In this document: one piece after another, positions 50,201 through 62,200 of the stretch
Layout of the letters: each line of letters starts with the position of its first letter
Numbering within the stretch: position 1 is the stretch's first letter
From: Prinia subflava
Taxonomy: Eukaryota > Chordata > Aves > Passeriformes > Cisticolidae
Reading direction: 5' to 3'
NCBI RefSeq assembly: GCF_021018805.1
Contig: NC_086258.1
Span: 7,169,081-7,233,080, forward strand
DNA length: 64,000 nucleotides
The notes under the pieces: generated by a model
Told to the model about the DNA's origin: nothing
Database searches by the model: none
What the model saw: the letters and a program-made list of their open reading frames with translations, nothing else
Made by a program: the position numbers and the translations under genes

Positions 50201-53200
50201 AAAGCCTTCTGGGCCTGCCTCAGAGCCCAGCAGCCCTAAAATGTTTCTTCCAGGCCTTTTCCCTGATGCTGTGCCCCAGAAGGAAACCCTGGCAGCTCCT
50301 CTGAGCCCTTGTGGGACGAGTGGAAGGAAACTCACTGACCTTTCTTTGCCCACTGGACCCTCTCCTCGCTGGAGTGGACGTGATTTTCAAATTTTGTCTG
50401 CAGGACTGTGGCCCTCTCCCGGACTTCCTGAGGGTTCTTGCCACAGGATTTCTACCAGGGAGGCAGAAGGATTAGAGGAAAGAGAGAATTTGAGTCAGGA
50501 ATAATGAAGCAGTTTACAATAGATTTAATAACAGTAAAATCACACAGCAACTACCCAGGGGCCAACAAAGGTAATCCTCTCAATATTACTAGAGGAAAAA
50601 AAAAATCCAGATAAAGATGTTAAAGTCAGAGCAGCCAGTGAGCACCGTGTGGTGGGGAGAACAAATCAGTTTTAATTTTGTGTTTTCTAACATCTATCAC
50701 ATATCTTTCTTTCCTTGCTTTCTTTTCTCTTTTTTATTTTTTTGCTTCTAGGTACAACAGGCCAGATCCCACTGCTTGTTTCCACTGGAATTATTTGGAA
50801 TAACTGCCCCTAGACCACACTAACAATTTCAGAGTGATGCTGAAGTTCCCCTGTGCCCTTCCCCAAAACACCCAGGGCAGGAGATCATGAGATCCACAAT
50901 GAGTCTCAAGCTCCAGGGAAGAGACCAAATTCAGCCCTTGTGAAAAAAGGCAACCAAATGAACTCCTCATGAATTCCAGCATGGATTTCTGTGTGAAGTT
51001 TCCTCACTGTCAACACATCATACTTGACTGGAACTGCCATCACTTGGCTCCTCTGGAGCAGGACAAGCCCCTTGCACCAAAGGCATGACAGAATAAACTT
51101 CCTCAGGCCAAAAGGGCAATTTTGCACGTGTTCCAGCTTTCCTGGCATCAGACTGCAGGATGCAGCTCAGGAAATGGAAAACAAACCTTCCTGGGAGCAA
51201 GCTGTTACTGGGAGGAGAAGAGAGGCTCCCTGCCTCTCTGAGGGATCCAGGCAGAGAAAGGAAACGTGGACCAGAAAACAAGTGAAACTTTTGATGGAAA
51301 GCTGACAGCAAAGTGCAAAGCCAAGATCCATGGATGTGCACCTCTCCCAGAAAAGGGCCACAGCTCTCCAGTGTGACTCAGACAGGAACCAGCATCCAAA
51401 TGTGAGAGTGCCAGATCCAGGGCAGCAACTTGATACTGGTCAGACCCCTCATCTGAGCAGGGCTGACTGAATACAAACACGCAGCTCCTGGGATTCTGGA
51501 GGAGGCCTGTGCCAAGGCAGCAATCCTGTTGTTCTTCTCTGCATGCTAATGCTGCAAACCCCTCTCTCCCCGGTGCTGCTGCCAGTCCAGAGGAGCCACA
51601 TCCCACTGACACCACAAACAAACTCCAGGGACCGTGGGGGCTGCCAGCACCTGACACAAAATGCTGTCCTGTCCCAGCTGTGCCACTCTGTACCCAACAG
51701 CAAAGGTGCCCAGAGACAGAACTTAAATGGAGTTTAAATGCCCTGCACTGTGCCCTCTCTGAAACCCAGGATCCCACAGCTTCCAGCCACTGGGTAATTC
51801 CTCAACAAAGCAAACGTGCCTGGGGCTGGAGCTCCTGCTCACTCACTGCCTGGACTGACTGTCCACCTGCACCTCCAAAGACAGCCTGGCTACTTTAACA
51901 CATGAATTTCTGGTCTCTGCTGTCTCACAATCCCCTCAAGAAAGGCTCATGACCCATCTCAGAGAATCACAGCATCATTTAGGTCAGAAAAGACCTCCAA
52001 GATCATCGAGTCCAAACTTGGGCTGATCATCACTTTGTCAACCAAACCATAGCACTGAGTGCCACGTCCAGTTCTGCCTGACCACTCCAGGGATGGGGAC
52101 TCCACCACCCTCCTGGGCAGCCCATTCCAATGCTTGACCACCCTTGCAGTGAAGAAACTCTTCCTGATGTTCCACCTGGCACAGCCTGAGGTTCTGTCCT
52201 CTCCTCCTGTCCTTGTTCCCTGGGAGCAGATCCTGACCCCCACCTGGCTGCACCCTCCTGTCTGTGAGCTGTGTCCCCTGAACCTCCTTTTCTCCAGGCT
52301 CAGCCACCCCAGTTCCCTCAGCTTCTCCTCACATAATTTCCTCTCTGGAGCCTTCCTCAGCTTTGCTGCCCTTCTCTGGACTCTCTTTTCACAGACACCT
52401 TTGACTTCAGGTGTGCCCTGAAGCTGAGACCGTCCCCAGAGGTTCAGTGACCCCCAAGAGGAGCTGCAGAGGCCACTCCTTGTTGTCACTACCAACTTTC
52501 CACCGATGTGAAACACAAAACTTTGTGGCCCCGCCTGCTCCTCCCGGCCCCAGCACTTCCCTTTTGTTAAGCCTCCTGGCAGCACCAAGTGTCACCTTCC
52601 CAGCGCTTTTTAATATGAATGTGAAATTAGTGAGGTTTGCCCTTTCCCCTGGCGGACAGAATCCTCTGTTATTAAAAAGTAAAGCACTTTAATAATGAAA
52701 ACTTTTTCTCTTTTTCCTGTGTTTTAACTGTTTAAAATTAATGAGAAGGGCATAACGGTTGTCAAAGCGATATTGAAAGCTGGGTAGCCAGGACCGAATA
52801 AGCACGAAAATCCCTCCAGAGTGTTAAATAAACAGTGCTTCAGCCCCCTCTGAATCCCTGTGTTGGTTATTGTATACATTCTGTAACAGCACTCAGAATA
52901 GATCTGAGCACCGGGGAGGCAGAAAGGTTTCAGAATTCCAATAAAGGCCTCAAATTAAAGACAGCCTGGTGCGAATTCCAGGAGAAAATTAAAGAGACCT
53001 CAAGCTTAAGTGACAGGTGACTTGCTTCTGTGTCACAACTGTCAGGGGATTTAGTGATAATATGGCAATATATTACAAAGGACTTTTCTTATTCCCCCCT
53101 TTAGGTTTCAAAATGCGGCATCTCTTCTTGCTGGTGCTGGGGGAAAATAAAAAAAAAAAAAAAAGTAAGACAAAAATGAGGGATAAAAAACTAGGTGCAT

Positions 53201-56200
53201 AATTTTCAAAGTGTGAGGTCAGTGCAAGAGATATAAATAAAAAAAAAAGCAAATGGCAGGAAACATAATGTCCTCAGAAAACAGCTTCTCCCCTCCCATC
53301 TCCACCTTGTCTTTTATCCCCTTCAGACCCTTGAGACAGATCTCATTTTAAAATTGCACCCTAATGGGCATGAAAAAAACCCTGTGTTTGATTCCTGTCT
53401 TCCACTGAGGTTCATCTAAAAAACAACAACAAAAAAAATCCCCATCCCAATAATAAAAAAAAAAATTCTAAATTTAAAACTGACTCAGAGGCAAACTGAA
53501 AATAAAACCTGCCCACGATTGAGTGTCTGGACAGATCAAATAAATCAGTGCTTCTGGAAGGGCATGGAAGCCATTCCATGTGCTTTACTCACACAGGCAA
53601 GCTTTAATCCTGGTTTGGATGAGCAGGACAATTAATTTGAGACCTTACACATTTTTCCAAGACCCCAAAGATAAAAGCCTACCCCAGAGGTTTGTTTGAT
53701 CTGCTCCCCATCTAAATTTGTTCCCTCTGTTAAATAAGCAGCATTGTTGCCATCATGGAGAAACAGTGAGATAGGAAAACTTTTTCTGCCTTGTGATTCC
53801 TTAAAAGCCTGTTCTGGCAGATCCCAAACCACTGGCAGATTGACAATAACAATATTTATAAGCTAAAAGAAGAAATGCAAGAGAAAAAAGTCAGGGTGCA
53901 ATGTTATTTAACGTTGTTTGAGACACCAGGGGAACTCCCAAAAATGCCAACTCCATGAGGAAAAGATACACGGATTTCTGTCAGAAGAAGGGAACTTCCA
54001 GTGATAAAGGTGGCAGGTTTTAGGTTTGAGAGGTTGGGACAAGTACTGAAAACTTCTGATTTCATTAAGAGAACATGATAATGGGGAAAAAAAATTGAAA
54101 CACAGTAAGGCTAGACTGAGGTAGAAAAGTTCATTCTTAAAACAGGAAAAAAAAAAAAAAAGAAAGAAAGAAAGACGGGGAAAACCCACCAAAAAGCCTG
54201 GCTGTAACATCTCCTGCTTCCATTATACTTCAAAACAAAATGAAGGATTTTGTTTTAATAACAACTTTTTACTAACCTCCACACACCTTCTCTAGAACTC
54301 ACCAAGTCCCCCTTGCCCCCCTCCATAAAAGTTGAAAGATCAAATTTATTCTCTTTGTAGGCAGGTGAACATTCACACGCCCAGACATAGCCACATATAT
54401 ATTTCATATACCTAAATATAAAATATACATTTTACAGGCACTTCAGCTTGCTCCCTGGCTGCACACAGAAGCCCAAAAAAGACATGTTCCAATGTGGTAC
54501 TTATAATGGACTTGAGTTGAGGCAATGAGAACTGAAGAGCATCATAATGAGGATGCTGTGTGCAGGACTATAATATATACATGACTCAGAGCATGGAGAG
54601 CTGAGAGCAATCCCTCCCTGTCCCACTGCATTCCCAGCTTATTGTACTGTCCATGTGGCAAATTTAGGGAATTTGATAGAGATTAACCCTCCTGAAAGCT
54701 TGGGAAATGCCCCTGCAGCTTCTGAGCTGATCACTCAGAACCTCCATGGCAATATAAAACACAAGTTCTTGATTGCATTAACATATTTTGTCAAGTAATT
54801 CCTGAAGGAGTCTGTTTTATATTGGCAGAACTGCTGGAATTCCATCCCCATTTTTCCCATGAAGACAAACTCCATTCTTAGATCCCAATTCTTTCAGATT
54901 GAGTCACATAAAAACTGGTTATTCTGTATTTCTAAGTCCCTGCAAGAGATTAAAACCATCCTGCAATCACAGTGATCTCAGCTCTAGTGAAGTCAACAGC
55001 AAAATCCCACTTGCTTTGATGTCAGAGGGAAAAGAGGAATTTAATCCCACCTTTGAAGGCAAAAGGAACCAAGTCCTTCTGTGCAAGCCCCTGCATGCAG
55101 CACCTGCCCAGCAGCACTGCCCAAACCAGCCACTGCTCCTTTCAAAGAGGGGCTGGGCTTAGAACTTTTTGGAAGGAAAGGAAGAAAGCCAAAACAAGTG
55201 TATTTTAAAAATTCTGTGCTTAAATGTGTAAAGCATTTGATAATTTGGAAGCATGGTAGAAATACCAAACTGATCAGTTTTGGTAGCACACAGGCTTGGT
55301 TAGGTTTTTGTTACTAAAAAGGCATTTTCTCTTGCCACTTTTCAAAACTTAAATTGTAATTTCCTGGAACAAAACATGTTCTCTTTTTTGCTCACTTCCC
55401 ATGAAATAACATTTATTCTCACATCTGGAGCAGCAAATATTCTGTCCTATGTCAGTAACAAATTTAAAGTACAATTTCTGCAGAAATGGAATTGTTGACA
55501 ATGTCTTCAAAAGAAATCTTAAATTACTCCCCCCATAAGCACATTTGGGACAAAAGGAAAGTATTTATACATGGAACTATTTAAAATAATTTCTGCACTG
55601 ACAAAACACAACTGAACTTTGTTACGAGGCGATATCCTAAGCATTTAAAACACAGGCATTACAGGCTGATTTCAGCCAAAAACAGAGGTGAGAGAGAGCT
55701 TTAAACAGAGCTGCATCTCAGCTGAGCTCAGAGCTGGCCGTGTGTGAGGTGCAGGAACACTGAACATCGTTCACAGGCCGTGTTTACCAGGAACACCACG
55801 GCTCCCACAGCCAGCGCCGGGAACGCGGCGCCTCAAACACGGGGTAACAAAAGCACGGGCAGGCAAAACAGCAACAAGAGGGGGAAAAGAGTGTGTGCTG
55901 CATCATGCCTGACACATTCTTGACTTCCATTCAAAATGCTGGATTTAATTTGCCAGAGTGCAGCAACGCCCGAGACATCAGTTGCAAATGAGTGAATTCT
56001 GTGAATTAGCAACTTGAAGGCAGACCCAAAGCTTGCCCAAGTCAATAAAAAGGTGCCTGTCAACGCAGGGAGCTTTGTTTTAGGCTCCAAGTAAATACAG
56101 ATGATAAAAACCTTGATGTAACACATCACCAAATGCATTTTCCTTGTTTCTTTAGAGAAGTTTAGAGCCATTTGTCATCTCCAACAGTATTTTAGTGCAG

Positions 56201-59200
56201 AAAGCACAGGAAAAACAGAGACATTGTGAGGGAAAAAACATGGAGCTTTTGCACCCAGAAACCTTCCCTGTCTGTTATAAAGATATTTGCTGAAGAGTTA
56301 GCAAGCAACTGCTTTCTGGGAACAACAAAAGACAGAAAAAATGTGATAAAAATGTGATACAAGGTAGTTTTATAATTATTTACACTGTCTGAAATCATGG
56401 ATGTAAAGACAGATGCTAAGGCAGGAACACTTGTGATGTTGAACTGGCAAGTGAAAGCTGGAGCAGTTCCAAAGCAGCAGAATAACTCACCTTGCTTCCT
56501 GGTCTGTGCAACTTGAAGCGATCATCTTTCATCAGGCTGGCTAACACCTTCTCCATCTTCAGCTCTGAAACACTGAAGCAATAAACACCAAAAATTAGTG
56601 TTTCTGCTGCTCTGAAACGCAGCGTGGAACGAGCCACAGACTGGTAATGGAGAGCAAAACAGTTGAGATTCACAGTTCAGCTTGAGAATTTATTCCTGAA
56701 ATACGTGAGGTCTTAGCCCAGACTCTCCCTCATCACCCCTGAAAGTGGAACTGCTGTAAAATCCAAACCCCTGCTTCCAGTGGCACAGAGACACAGTTTC
56801 ACCCACAATTCTCTCACTGCTTTAAGTCACCTACACACACACTCCAATTCTAGCAGAGCTCCAAAATAACTGAGGGTGGACTTCCCATTCAGTGAAAGTC
56901 TCCTTGGCTCCCAACCAAGAGGAACCGATTAAAGAAATAAATTGGATTACACTTCCATTACTTTCATTGTTTTTCTTTCCTTGCACTGAGAAGCATCAGG
57001 ACAATTGGGAAGCACTTGGTTACTCTTTTCACCAAAAGAAACTCAGGACAGAGCTGAAGCAGCTCATAACATTAATGCTTCTTGGAAATTTGTTTTGTAA
57101 CTATAAAGAGTAAGATCTGCAACCTCCACCTTGAACCCTGGGGTTGTCCAACAATTCTTTTTTCACTCAATGCCATGGGCAGGGAGCAGAAGGTTGGTTG
57201 TGCAACTGTGAGAAAGAGACTGACTGAGGCACCCAAAGGCTGCAAACACCTGCTCCACTTTGTTTGCTGCTCCTGCTACATCTTGTCTCCTCCAGTTCAG
57301 CTTCCAGAGTCTCTGGAATGAGACACAATGCTCAACCCTCACTTAAAGGATGATACTTTTGTGTTTACACACATTTGTTTCCACCTGTGTCAGTGACCAT
57401 GCTCACAAAACCAAAGAGCTAAAGCTAAAGGTGTGCAAAGACACAGCTCCTTCCTCTCACAGTGACTCAGAGGGTAACAGCAAAACCCTGAGGAACCTTC
57501 CTTCCCTCTGCTCACACCATCCCTCTTTCTTTCCCACAGGATCCTATGTGATTCCAACTCCTTGCTACCTCACCCAGGTCAAAGCTCAGAGACACTTCCC
57601 AATGGACAAACTCACCCCCCAATTCATTTATAGCCTCAAAACCCACCTCTGACACCAGATACACAATTTGATTTCCTTCCCTGCTCTGAGAACTCACCTC
57701 CCCTCTTCATCTGAAGTGCAAAGCCAAAGCCCAGCCCATTAGAGACTCCACAGCAGGTTTTTTTTTAAATACAGGAGACTCAGTCAGCTGTCCTAGCCAG
57801 GCTTCACACTGGGCATTTATTTTCATTCTGTCGACTCACATTTCTCCTGTAGGCTCAACCAGATGATTTATTCTCCAGTTCTGCTTTCAAGACACTGCTG
57901 GGTCCTGCAATGGCCCAGATCTGGAAATGCTTACAAACCTGCTTCATTTCCAAGTGAGCAGTCCTGCTTCAAGGTGCATTTACAGGAGACCAGAAATTCT
58001 TTGTCCTCTTTAACACTGTCTTAAGGGGCACACACAGCCCAGGTGACAGCACAGGAACAGCTGTGAAGCTCCAGGCCATTAATATTACAGCTGCATCCAA
58101 ACTGGGTCCCATTTCCAAGGGAATTACTCAGATCATAAAAGTTGATGCCTGTGGGCCCAAATTTTCTGTAATGGGCAAAGGTTATGTCTAGAGAAGAAGC
58201 CAAGGAGTTCACTTGGGATTAAACCAATTTAAGGAAGAGAGAAATCTTTGAGGTCAAACAGTTCTCAGATGGTCAGAAAGCTGCCTGTGATTTCTGAAAG
58301 GAAGCATTGCTGGTATTCTTTAATTTGTAAAGTATAGAAAGAAATGATACCAACAAGGATATCTGCCTCTTTTCACTCCAAGCTCTCTAACACCTGGCTA
58401 GCAGGTGTGACAGGACATTGTGACCTCATCTGTTTCCCGTCCTCCCCAGTTAAACCAACAAATACCTTCACTTTTGCAACCTGCCTTTTCAACCTCAGCC
58501 AACTCAGCATCACAGCACAAGGAAAAGAGAAGGAGGAACAGCCATTTGACCTGGAAGGGACAGGCCAGAGTGGCCATAAGACACCCTACAAGGGAGAGCA
58601 GCCCCTCCATGTGCAGCTGGACCACCCCATGCACAGATTCCTTCACAGAGGATGCAGAGAAAGGCGGGGCAGCAATGGGGGAGAAAGGGAAATGGAGCAT
58701 AAAACGACAACCGAGGGTTCCTCTGTTTGATTTTGAAAAGTATACCAGCAAATTAAAACATAAATGGCAACCACTTAAGCAAGAGGAAAGCAGACCTCCC
58801 CCTTTCCCTGCAAAGGTTGCTGTGACACGGCCATGAATGAAAATGTCAAACCTTTGACATTGATTTGTTGGAGTTGTCACCCCCTCTCGGGTCCTCCCCT
58901 TGCCTGGCTTGTCGCCAGCAACAGATCCCTGAACTGGGTTCACAGCGGGGAGCAGGAGAGGGAGCTGGGAGGGGGAACAGCACAGCCCCAGAGCAGGGAG
59001 GGAAATGACTCGTGCCTTCACGGTGATGCCTCCTCTTTATAAATTAGTTAGGCCGCCGTTAGCAGATAAAGAAATTATCTGATAGCTGTCGAGGCAGGCG
59101 CTGCGAGATTGCAGCTGAAGGGACTAGGAGAGACATAAAGGAAAAAAAAAAAAAGTGAACCTCGCATTTCCTCTGCTTGTTGCCTCCTCCCTTTGAAGGG

Positions 59201-62200
59201 AAATCTGTTAGTTGTGCTTGGAGCTGAGACAGAACATTTTGGAGTGTAAACTTAAAAAAAAAAAAAAAAAAGAAAGAGGGAATGTAGAGAAAACATGAGT
59301 GTGCACATGCCTGCACATCCACATTTACAGCTGGGCAGAGCAGCCACAACTTCAGCCACACAAAGCCCGAACACAAAGTTGCAGAGAGAGGAGGCAGCTT
59401 TGCTGAGCCCCAACGGGAATTCCTGATCTCAGCAGAGCCAAAGTGAGATCGTTTTGGCAAAGGCTAACGCTGCTTTTCCACACTGGAAGCCAAGGAGAGG
59501 CTTCAGGTACCGGTGAAAATTAATTGCGAGCGATTTCCAATTTCAAAGGCAGTCATCTCTAATTCCGAAGTGGATTTTCATCCAGGAACAAAGCCACGTC
59601 TGCTCTCATTACTTCCGACTCTCAACATTCCTGGACTTACTCCCATGCATGCTGGGGTGGGTGGAGGGGTTTAGGAAAAAACTCTGGGTCAGATCCTCAT
59701 CCCCTGTAAACCAGCAGAGCACTGCTCATTTACACCAGCTGAAGGCTGCGGGGACACATCTCATGCTTTGTCTTCTTCAAAATACATATTTTATGAAGTA
59801 TTTACATTTCAATAAACCCAGCGGGAATTTCATTTAAAAAAGGAAAAAAAAAAACCAAACCCAACAAATTAAAATAAAAGATTCACAACACACACTCATC
59901 CTCAACAAAAACCTGAGAGATTTAAAAATTAAGCTAAGAATGGGGGGAAAAAAAAAAAAAGGAAACTCCAGTAACTTGTGCAGACCAAGTCAAAAGCTAC
60001 AAAGACTTAGGGTAAAGGAGCAGAAATGAGCAGTGCTTAAGAGGCTCGGTGACAATCCAACACACGCTGTCTTTCGCCCTCGCACTGAATTAAATTGTCA
60101 GGATTATCACCATAATGCTCTGTTTATGAAGGGTAACGGCAATTTGTGCTGATGGCACTCGCTGCCTTGAGCTTCAAGCTGCCTTCCTGCATCTTCTCAG
60201 TAATTCATCAGCTCCCTGCTCTGTCCTGGTGCCCCTTCTCCTCATCCATGTGGGAAGAGCGGAGAGGCCGGATCGCCCCTGTGCCCACCAGGCATTTGCT
60301 GCCTTCCCTCTGAGGATGGGGGTCAGGAAAGGCAAATTACACTCCTTTCTGGCAAGCCCTTCATCTGCAGAACATAAAACAAACAAACAAAACAAGAAAA
60401 GGCAATCCCCAGAGTTGTCTGGCTCTGAAAAGCGAAGGGAAAATAAATTCACATGAACCTCCCCCTCACATAAATTCAATTTAAGATTCCTGAAGACCAT
60501 GGCCAGCTCCACAACAGGTCTCCTTAGCAGGTGTAATTACCAGCCTGAGTGACACTTCCCTAAACTTGTTAAAAAACAACAACATTGGATAAAAGCATTA
60601 ACATTTAAAATAAAAAGAAAGGAAATTTCCCTCTGCTTCCTCTAACACTACCAAAATATTATAAAATAAAAAAATAGAATTTTCTGCTTGGAGTTAAAAA
60701 TTCACAATTATGTGGGATTTCACCTTTAAATGTCAGTGCTGTTTGTTACATGAAAAAAAACCCTGTCAGCTTAGCCTTCCATGTCTTGCTGGTGTCTGCT
60801 TAATAGATAGTTACCTGGGATGATGGATGGCTCTTTGTTAGACCACTAAATGGCTCACAGCCTAGAATAAGCCTGTATTTACTGCCAACATTTGTTTGTT
60901 TCAAGGATGCAAAACCAAATCCGATTCCAAGCAGCTCCACCCGACAGAAACACAAGAAATAAAAGGGAACTAATTTGTGCATGAGTTTACAGGGCTCCAT
61001 CAACACTGCTACAACACTGAAGGGACCCTGCTGACGTTCTCAAACGCTGAGAGACAGCAGAGCAGGGAGCAAGGGGAGGCACAAACACCCAGCTGGCTGC
61101 TGAGGAGGCTGGAGATCCTGCCTGGCGATGCTGAGCAGCCAGTTGTGGGTTTTTTCCACAAAAGGACGATTTTGTGAGCAGAGTTGGACTAAATTCTCAT
61201 CATGTGTCAGCCATTAGGTACCTGACTGCACTCTGGGCTGGTCCTTACCCAGCCTGGCTTGCTCTCCCTGTTGCTACTCCCAAGTCCAGGTCAGAGCCAG
61301 GTAAGAGGAGCCCTCCCAGGCTTGGAAGCACACCCTGCTTTGGGTCTGCAGAGTCCACCCTCCCTTTCTGCCTTCCAGGACCACACTGGGCTCTCACCAC
61401 GTGCCAAAGCCTCTCCTGTTCTTGTCACAAGCCACTTAAACAACACATCTTCGTCAATGAACTGCAGATATGACCAACAGCTCCCCAGCAGTTTCTCCCC
61501 TGGATCTCTCCTGAAGGGCCAGAACAGTCTGTGACAATATGGTGCCACACAGGCAGAGGGCCAGGCAGCATCTGACAGGCTTGTCTGACTTGTGATCTGC
61601 ACATAGTCACGACTTAAACCCAGGGCCAGAGGGGAAACAATGGAGGATCTCTGACTATCATCTCCTCACCACACACACTCACTCACGCCCAACCTGTCAG
61701 GCTGCTGATTTTCACACACTTCCCTCTCCTCCTTTTGCTAGTCTGGGGCCAGGCCCGGATGACGAGAATTAATAAATCCTTATTAAAACCTGCACGAGGC
61801 ACAGTCCCGCTGAAAGTGCCACGGAAGGTTAATTAGCGAGGACGAGGCGAAACTTTTGCTCGCGTTTCTGACTCACTTAATCTTGTGAGAAGCCAGCAAG
61901 CTGACATATTCTGCCTCCGAAGGCGCCAGCACGAGCAGGCTGCTCCCGCGGCAGCCGATGCGCGCCGTCCTCCCGATGCGGTGGATGTACTCCGCAGGCG
62001 AGGCCGGAGCGTTGTACTTCAGCAAGGGGGAAAAGAGGAATTAACAGCGCGTTAATTATAAACGAGGCACCCAGCCTGCTCACCTGGAACAAAAGGCACA
62101 CCCCCACAGGCTGCACCTCCTGAGGAATGGGGGTGTTTGGAACACGCCTCAGCCCCGGAGCTGTCGCTCAGCCCCTCACCGCGGCAGTTTTTTGACGTGT

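Larger units (their letters stand above)
45218..50339 (-). other. DDX31 intron between exons at 50340 and 45217
   Basis: Ordinary intron with a short TA/CA tract just upstream of the 45217 exon (45273-45293) and candidate elements near 46120-46400 and 48030-48340. No other genes are recognised. Confidence 0.85.
50452..56490 (-). other. DDX31 intron between exons at 56491 and 50451
   Basis: A 6-kb intron holding the CR1 copy at 51958 and the candidate element at 52560-52990. Several A-runs occur near 53148, 53238 and 54147. No other gene is recognised. Confidence 0.85.
56573..61876 (-). other. DDX31 intron between exons at 61877 and 56572
   Basis: A 5.3-kb intron with candidate elements at 58740-59110, 59480-59640, 60040-60180 and 61745-61876, listed separately. 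I recognise no other gene or repeat beyond A-runs near 59145, 59254 and 59948. Confidence 0.85.

Noticed and set aside
56491..56564. Shorter version of a DDX31 exon using the inner acceptor tgtttcag
   Set aside because: It would leave the previous exon out of phase. The acceptor eight bases upstream gives Asn-Val-Ser-Glu and fits.
58021..58212. 63-codon minus-strand frame with a protein-like look ([14 protein letters not shown])
   Set aside because: No family recognised, no flanking splice sites in phase with DDX31, and it would break the exon join that already fits.
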